Positions 11,301 through 15,387 of a DNA stretch of 15,387 bases are shown here, in pieces. The position numbers and the translations under genes were made by a program. Within the stretch, counting starts at the first letter, position 1. Each line of letters starts with the position of its first letter. Source of the stretch: Parachlorella kessleri. Lineage: Eukaryota; Chlorophyta; Trebouxiophyceae; Chlorellales; Chlorellaceae. The stretch spans positions 1-15,387 of the forward strand of contig BBXU01001704.1 in NCBI GenBank assembly GCA_001598975.1. The letters run 5' to 3'. Below the pieces are notes generated by a model. It searched no databases, was not told the DNA's origin, and saw only the letters and a program-made list of their open reading frames with translations.

Positions 11301-13563
11301 ATAATGGCTCTTGCTGCCCCCCCCCCCCCCCCCCCGCAGTCGGCCAGCCTGATGGACGGCCAGCTGTTTGCCATCAAGCAGCTGCTGGTGCTGCGCGAGC
11401 AGATTGCGCCCTTTGAGGCCGAGTTTGCGGTGGTGGAGCGGGACCTGGACTTCTCACACATGAGGGACTACCTGCGCAGGACCATCTCCGGTGGGCTGGG
11501 TTGGCGGGAGCGATGCCGGGGTTTCCTGAGTTTCCGTTCTCCCAGCGAGCATCCTCCTATTTGTAGTTGACAGGCTTGGTTCCGCTCCATGTCACGAGTG
11601 GCAGCCAGCTTTGCAGGGCTCCCCTTAGGGCACTAGGGCGGTGAAGCTTTGCGCGCATGGGGTTCGTTGTAAGACAAGCTGTGGACGGAAGATGAAAATG
11701 TGCATGGTGGAAGTCGCAAGCCCAAGCTGTGCATCATGCGATCATAGCCTCAGCCTGCACGCTGCTCGTGCAGGCCAGCTGCCGCTCTTTTCCTTGGGCA
11801 ACGACAACGCCGTGGTGCAGCTCATGTCTCGCGGTGGGCCACGGGTGCGGGAGAGCGCCCTGGACTCAAAAAAGGTGGGATCTTGGAATTGTGTAATATG
11901 GTTTTAAGTTGTATAGTTGATAGTTTGAGATGGAATGCATGAGACAGTGAGAGGTTGGACGCAGTTTGACGGGTGCGTGTCTAGTTGAAGTGATGGGGAC
12001 CTGATGGTGTTCGGCCGGCTGGCCCAGACGCTCACCCATGCAGGGGCGTATAGCACTGGATGCCCTGAAATTCAAGTGAGGTAATAGGTATGGGACGTGC
12101 CCGTGCTAGCCCTGGAGTTGCCATGCAATCACACACTGGACAAGGCCAGCTGGCAATCCAGCTCCTCCTGAACTAAGTTCCCCCGTCATTGACAAGCCTG
12201 ATAGTGCCAGCTCATGTCCACGTGCGAGGCCCTTGTCATGCATGCCCCAGGCTGTACTTACAGTCTTACCCACTTATCTCACCAGCCCTCCCTGCCTCCC
12301 CTCCTGCAAGTCAAGGTGGCCGCGATGACCCCCTGCGAGGCCTTCAATGTGCACTAACCTCACGGCTCTTCCTGCATGCCGAGAAGTGAACTCCAGGACA
12401 ATAGAATCCTCCCCTGGCTTCCCTTGCATCAGGACATGGAGCAGCATATAACGCAAAGCACGAGGCCCGCTCATGCGGACCAACAGAGCTATGGCAACCT
12501 GTGAGCAAGGCATATTGCTGCTGCTGCTGCCATCCTGACTCTGCAGGACTTGGAGCGCCAGCTCAAGGCCACCTGCGAGGCGTTCATCATGCACGTGACC
12601 AAGCTGGTGGTGGAGCCCATGCTGTCCTTCATCACCAAGGTCACCGCCGTCAAGGTGGCGCAGCAGGGCGCAGACGCAGCCAAGCCCCTGAGGGAGCAGG
12701 TGAGCGGCTATTGAAAGCATGACGAAGCGGCAGAGGGTCCCTTGGTCGCCAATGGCAGCGCACTACAGGGTGGTATGGCACAGGGAGGCGCAGAGTGCAT
12801 CCAGCCGTCGCCGGTACGTGGCTGGCGCCAACCACCTGCCGCGGTGCGACGCCGTGGAGCTGGTCAATACAAATATGTGCACTAGGTGCTTGGGTTGTAG
12901 GGCTGTGCTGACCACATGCCTCTGCCTCCCCTTGAGCATCTTGCCCTGGGCTGCGCAGCCAAAGCCTGGGAACGACCCCCCCCCCCCCCCCCCTTTCCAG
13001 CTTTCACGCGTACCCACACTTGCTGTGCCTCTTGCGGTCCTGCAGGCCTTTGCTTCCCCCGAGCGTCTGGCTGCGGTGGTGGCCGGCGTGCGGCAAGCCC
13101 TGGCCGAGGCGCTGCCGGCAGCAGTGGGCAGCATGCGGCTGTACCTGCCCCACCCTGCCACCCGCGCCATCCTGTTCAAGCCCATAAAGTCCAACATAGC
13201 CGAGGCGCATGGGCAGGTAGGTGTTCATGGGGGTCACTGGCTGTGAGACAGTTGCATATTCTTATGTACCACTTTAGCTCCATAGCTCCTGGGCCCTGTG
13301 GGTAACGTCATATGATGAGGAGGGCTCTCTGGGAGACGGAGCGGAGCAGCAGGTCTAGTACGACTCCGTGCAGTGTGCTCACAACACCCTTAGCGCAGTC
13401 GCTGAGTGTACGTCTTGAATGTGCTTCGGGTCAACCCCTGAAGCCTGCTCGCTCCCTGCAGATTGCGGCGCTCATGGACAGCGAGTACAGCGCGGATGAG
13501 GTGGCGCAGATAGGGCTCACACCCCCGCAGGAGCTGGCAGCTCTGCTAGACAGCCTATCATGA
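5399..13563 (+). CDS. COG3: Conserved oligomeric Golgi complex subunit 3 (COG3/Sec34), complete, 16 exons
   Basis: COG3 belongs to lobe A of the eight-subunit COG tether, which acts on the cytosolic face of the Golgi and captures retrograde intra-Golgi vesicles. Exons: 5399-5461, 5596-5694, 5836-6165, 6855-7040, 7479-7682, 7970-8150, 8445-8644, 8922-9104, 9641-9748, 10119-10292, 10563-10829, 11340-11490, 11774-11874, 12547-12699, 13046-13216 and 13462-13563 (stop TGA). They join into one open frame of about 890 residues, against about 780-830 in plants and animals. Family landmarks in order: [15 protein letters not shown] (15-32), FYRWLAELE (exon 3), KLNYFDELD (exon 4), [11 protein letters not shown] (exon 5), YVRFRAAA (exon 6), RSGCAYLMQ (end of exon 7), [11 protein letters not shown] (exon 9), [17 protein letters not shown] (exon 11), [11 protein letters not shown] (exon 12), LDSKK (exon 13), [14 protein letters not shown] (exon 14) and [10 protein letters not shown] (exon 15). 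No signal peptide or membrane segment is seen, as expected for a peripheral coiled-coil/helical-rod protein. The extra length lies in Ala/Ser/Gly-rich linkers in exons 3, 6 and 10/11. Thirteen introns are phase 0; introns 6 and 12 are phase 1. Intron 7 starts with GC. Exon 10 could end three bases earlier. The ATG at 5399 sits just before the conserved N-terminal motif; an in-frame ATG at 5378 would add seven residues. Confidence 0.96.
6166..6854 (+). other. COG3 intron 3 (689 nt)
   Basis: The longest COG3 intron runs from AAG|GTGGGC to TTCCGCAG|GTGGAC, phase 0. It contains no recognisable exon, tRNA or mobile element. The coding segments either side match adjacent family segments (CNELLAK then [11 protein letters not shown]), so nothing appears to be missing. 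Confidence 0.8.
8645..8921 (+). other. COG3 intron 7, GC-AG type
   Basis: Exon 7 must end with ATG CAG at 8644, so the intron begins GCACGT and ends CCCCACAG at 8921. The flanking protein, RSGCAYLMQ then [13 protein letters not shown], matches the plant and animal COG3 segment without a gap. GT donors a few bases downstream (GTGGTG at 8649, GTGGGC at 8652) fall in phase 1 or 2 and would throw exon 8 out of frame. CAG|GCACGT is close to the usual GC-donor pattern AG|GCAAGT. Confidence 0.85.
9450..9528 (+). pseudogene. Decayed duplicate of COG3 exon 9 within intron 8
   Basis: Bases 9450-9500 align with the start of exon 9 (9641-9693) at about 43 identities in 53 columns, with two single-base gaps. 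Weaker similarity continues to a shared GATGTACA at 9521-9528 (exon 9: 9716-9723). A pyrimidine-rich acceptor-like CCTACCCCTCAG precedes it at 9436-9446. The copy reads VVKEQQAR against VLEEQLGR, then goes out of frame and reaches TAG at 9537-9539. Exon 9 itself carries the conserved [11 protein letters not shown] motif, so it is the functional copy. This looks like an old tandem exon duplication that decayed, although inclusion as a poison exon is possible. Confidence 0.65.
11317..11335 (+). repeat. Poly-C tract (19 C) at the acceptor of COG3 intron 11
   Basis: Nineteen consecutive C bases run directly into GCAG, the acceptor of exon 12, and so serve as the polypyrimidine tract. Homopolymer length is often miscalled, so the exact number may be wrong; it lies outside the coding sequence. 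Confidence 0.9.
11875..12546 (+). other. COG3 intron 13 (672 nt)
   Basis: This phase-0 intron runs from AAG|GTGGGA to TCTGCAG|GACTTG. The joined protein [18 protein letters not shown] matches the family, so no exon is missing. It contains a possible weak copy of exon 14 sequence at 12333-12360. Confidence 0.8.
12976..12993 (+). repeat. Poly-C tract (18 C) in COG3 intron 14
   Basis: Eighteen C bases are followed by TTTCCAG, an acceptor-like site ending at 13000. The acceptor matching the conserved protein is 45 bases further on (CCTGCAG, ending 13045). Confidence 0.9.
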
Positions 13564-13576
13564 TGAACCCGTCAGT

Positions 13577-13675
13577 AGCATGGGTGGCAGGTAGTGCGAA
13601 CTGGGTGTAAGAGTTGAGGTGGACGGACAGGACGGGATGCAGAGTGCGCCTGAGTTCTGAGCCAGTAGTTCTCTC
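13577..13675 (+). repeat. Dispersed repeat, copy 2 (immediately downstream of COG3)
   Basis: This copy matches 4865-4983 in the same orientation, with identical blocks at 13577-13594 and 13649-13667 and a shared TTCTCTC end. It begins 13 bases after the COG3 stop codon and contains the TGTAA at 13606-13610, so it appears to supply the 3' UTR of COG3. Confidence 0.8.
13606..13610 (+). terminator. TGTAA polyadenylation signal, COG3
   Basis: TGTAA is the usual polyadenylation signal of chlorophycean green algae. This one lies 43 bases after the COG3 stop, giving a short 3' UTR. No transcript end has been seen. Confidence 0.45.
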
Positions 13676-14017
13676 TTTGCTAACAGGCAGCGCCACCAGC
13701 GGAGAGGCAGGGGTTTCTCTACTGCCGAGGCTGGTTGCAGGTATGCTCTTGGCCTTTCCTTTTCTGTTGATCATCAAGGGGCAGGGCAGGCTTATGAGTA
13801 GGGAGCTGGCTGGACTGAATGCCAAGGAAAGGATTAGGAAAGGACAACTGCCTTTAGCGTGAGCCGCAGGGTACTTGTTAGGTCTTTTGTGGACATTGTT
13901 GGTATGGCACGGACATCAGGTGGTCGAGCAGATGTGGGCGGAAGGTAGGACAAGTCCACTCGTCAGTGACTGTTGCAGGTGAAGCTCAGGGAAAGACAAT
14001 TACAATGAACCTCACTG

Positions 14018-14022
14018 TTACA
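14018..14022 (-). terminator. TGTAA polyadenylation signal, PSBTn
   Basis: TTACA on the plus strand reads TGTAA on the minus strand, about 225 bases after the PSBTn stop. A second TGTAA follows at 14000-14004. Either could set the 3' end. Confidence 0.4.
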
Positions 14023-14244
14023 TATATTCGCACCGCTTCAGCTGTCCGTCAATACCACCAAACAAACACTCCAGAGACAGCAGAGGTACGCTGCTCTGCT
14101 GTACAAAACGAAGGCCAGTGCAGGACCGCAGTGTCATCCAATGTCACTACCGCCTGACTTCATACAAGGCGCCGCGAGGCTGCATAAATCTTCTCAAGGT
14201 GTGACAACTGTGTACGCCCTCATTCGCCGGTGAAAATTTAAGAA

Positions 14245-14827
14245 TCACTTCTTGCCCGAGTCCTTCAGACAGATAGCGGCAGTGGGGTTGCAGGCGCACA
14301 CCCGGGCCTTGACCTCCTCTGTGCTAGCTTGAGCAGGGGCGCTGACCAGCACGGCAGCAGCGAAGGCGGTCAAGGCCAGCAGGGCCGCGCTCTTCTGCTT
14401 CCTGTCCACCTGCGCAAGCACATTGACGAGAACATATTTTACGTATGCTAGCAAACACTTGGAAAGAGGAGGATTACAAGCCCACCATACGCCAGTCTAC
14501 TCGCCCAGGACGACACTAGGAACAGACAGCAAATTATATCATCACGTCCACCCATTCCTACAATAGAGAACCATCGGGGCTGCTACACCGCGTGGCTTGG
14601 CAACGACGCAGGCTTGAGATGTCGGAGGTTCCTCCTGGCACCTTATCAGATGACGCACGGGAGTCCCGATCACACTATCAACCACTTTCACGACAGATAT
14701 ATGCCTCACACACACACATAGCACATACCTGGGGACGGGCGGCAGTAGCCTGGACAGCCACGCTCCTCCGGGTGCTGGCCCTAGCCACACCGGGGCGAGC
14801 AGCCTTCTGGGCAAGAGCGGCCTGCAT
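14245..14827 (-). CDS. PSBTn: Photosystem II 5 kDa lumenal protein (nuclear-encoded PsbT, PSBTn-like)
   Basis: Two exons on the minus strand: 14827-14729 (33 codons from ATG) and 14409-14245 (54 codons plus TGA). The phase-0 junction is CAG|GTATGT..GCGCAG|GTG. The 87-residue precursor has a bipartite thylakoid-lumen leader. Residues 1 to about 30 are an Ala/Arg/Ser transit peptide (MQAALAQKAARPGVARASTR). A basic DRKQK, a hydrophobic stretch (about 40-57) and an AQA cleavage site after residue 61 follow. The predicted mature peptide is only 26 residues and contains VCACNPTAAIC (70-80). Plant PSBTn is a similar-sized mature peptide with two cysteines around a PTA core, which is the basis of the call. 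This protein has a third cysteine (Cys73). There is no twin arginine before the hydrophobic core, which suggests the Sec rather than the Tat route (inference). The family associates with the lumenal side of photosystem II. The main doubt is the very short diagnostic region. Confidence 0.8.
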
Positions 14828-15387
14828 ATTTGTGGTATGAGAAGCTCTTGGAGGAGGAAAACTTGAGTAGATCAGCAAATTCCTGCACTCGATCGGCTTT
14901 ATCGGCTCAGATGCCACATCATCGCTGCGCGCCAAGGCGCTCGTGGCTGATAAGGAGAGCTTCGGGGCAGCCTCCTCGGCTGGCTCCTTGGAGGAGATTC
15001 AGATACCTAGTCGCGATCAGTTACGCTGGCATGTCTTCCCCCTCGGTTGCGCTGCTAAGGCGCTTCAAGAAATCACCGCAATAGAGTGAAGGATACAAGG
15101 GCAGATGGTACGTAAGAAAGGCGTCTAGCTGAAGCCGTTGGGAAGAGTTGCTAGCTGTGAACAGCAAGCTGGTGCACCATCTTCGGTTGCTGAACTGTTT
15201 TTGTGTTTGTCTGTTCTTGTTAACAGGCAATTGGGACTGAGAGGAGGTGGGGGTGACTGAAGGGGAGAGGAGGTGGGGGTAACTGAACTGACAGGTTCTG
15301 TCAAGGCAAGTAGTGCCAAAAAAGAGGAGGCAGGGGCGGATTGAACTGATCTGATAATGGTGGCAGATAGTGTTAACAGACAGGTTT
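14828..15387. other. PSBTn upstream region and right edge, no gene recognised
   Basis: The 46 bases before the PSBTn ATG are pyrimidine-rich on the minus strand, as in a 5' UTR. I see no clear TATA box. Further right are a tandem repeat (15239-15290) and words resembling the dispersed repeat at the extreme end (GGTGGCAGATAGTG, 15360-15373). The open frames here have no recognisable features. Confidence 0.4.
15239..15290 (+). repeat. Two tandem copies of a 26-bp G-rich unit
   Basis: GAGAGGAGGTGGGGGTGACT (15239-15258) recurs from 15265 with one change (GTGACT to GTAACT), a period of 26 bases. It is noncoding as far as can be seen and rich in G runs on the plus strand. Confidence 0.8.

Larger units (their letters stand above)
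13564..14244. other. Convergent intergenic region between COG3 and PSBTn
   Basis: Both neighbouring genes end here. It holds repeat copy 2, the COG3 TGTAA and two TGTAA words on the minus strand for PSBTn. An open frame at 13614-13862 has no recognisable domain and starts inside the repeat, so I do not call it a gene. Confidence 0.5.

Noticed and set aside
12274..12720. Minus-strand open frame of 148 codons over COG3 exon 14
   Set aside because: It is a shadow of the coding exon; the + strand sequence is strongly conserved COG3.
13614..13862. 82-codon open frame after COG3 with a hydrophobic stretch
   Set aside because: It starts inside a dispersed repeat, has no recognisable domain and lies in the convergent 3' region.
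1..15387. Bacterial-type systems (CRISPR, toxin-antitoxin, phage defence, insertion sequences)
   Set aside because: The window is intron-rich eukaryotic nuclear DNA. No regular repeat-spacer array, transposase or integrase motif was seen.

Overview
The window looks like nuclear DNA of a green alga (Chlorophyta, probably a chlorophycean/volvocine-type genome). The evidence is GC-rich coding sequence, many short introns with GT..(T)GCAG boundaries, alanine/glutamine/glycine-rich low-complexity protein, a nucleus-encoded thylakoid-lumen photosystem II subunit, and TGTAA-type polyadenylation signals behind two genes. I see no bacterial operon, CRISPR array, integrase/transposase or rRNA/tRNA gene. 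The species cannot be named from the sequence.

Layout, left to right. (1) 128-2276, + strand: the 3' part of a gene for an Ala/Gln/Pro/His-rich protein with an RGG/RG box, with three exons visible and its start outside the window. (2) 2277-3120: intergenic, no gene recognised. (3) 3121-4186, + strand: a three-exon gene for a small protein with a probable organelle-targeting leader, a proline-rich middle and a Lys/Asp/Glu/Pro-rich tail; family not recognised. (4) 4187-5398: intergenic, with a dispersed repeat copy and a TATA-like box. (5) 5399-13563, + strand: a complete 16-exon gene for COG3 (Sec34), a subunit of the conserved oligomeric Golgi tethering complex, about 890 residues. (6) 13564-14244: convergent 3' region with a second copy of the dispersed repeat. 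(7) 14827-14245, - strand: a two-exon gene for a tiny lumenal photosystem II protein of the nuclear-encoded PsbT (PSBTn, 5 kDa) type. (8) 14828-15387: promoter side of PSBTn, with a short tandem repeat near the right edge.

The genes do not form a pathway: a putative RNA-binding protein, an unknown probably organellar protein, a Golgi-traffic subunit and a photosystem subunit sit side by side, as is usual in a nuclear genome. The notable points are in COG3 gene structure: a GC-AG intron supported by an ungapped protein match across the junction; a decayed second copy of exon 9 in the intron just before it; a weaker similar case for exon 14; two long poly-C tracts near acceptors, one next to an alternative acceptor that would add 15 codons in frame; and a stop-free 141-nt intron. 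No previously undescribed multi-gene system was found.
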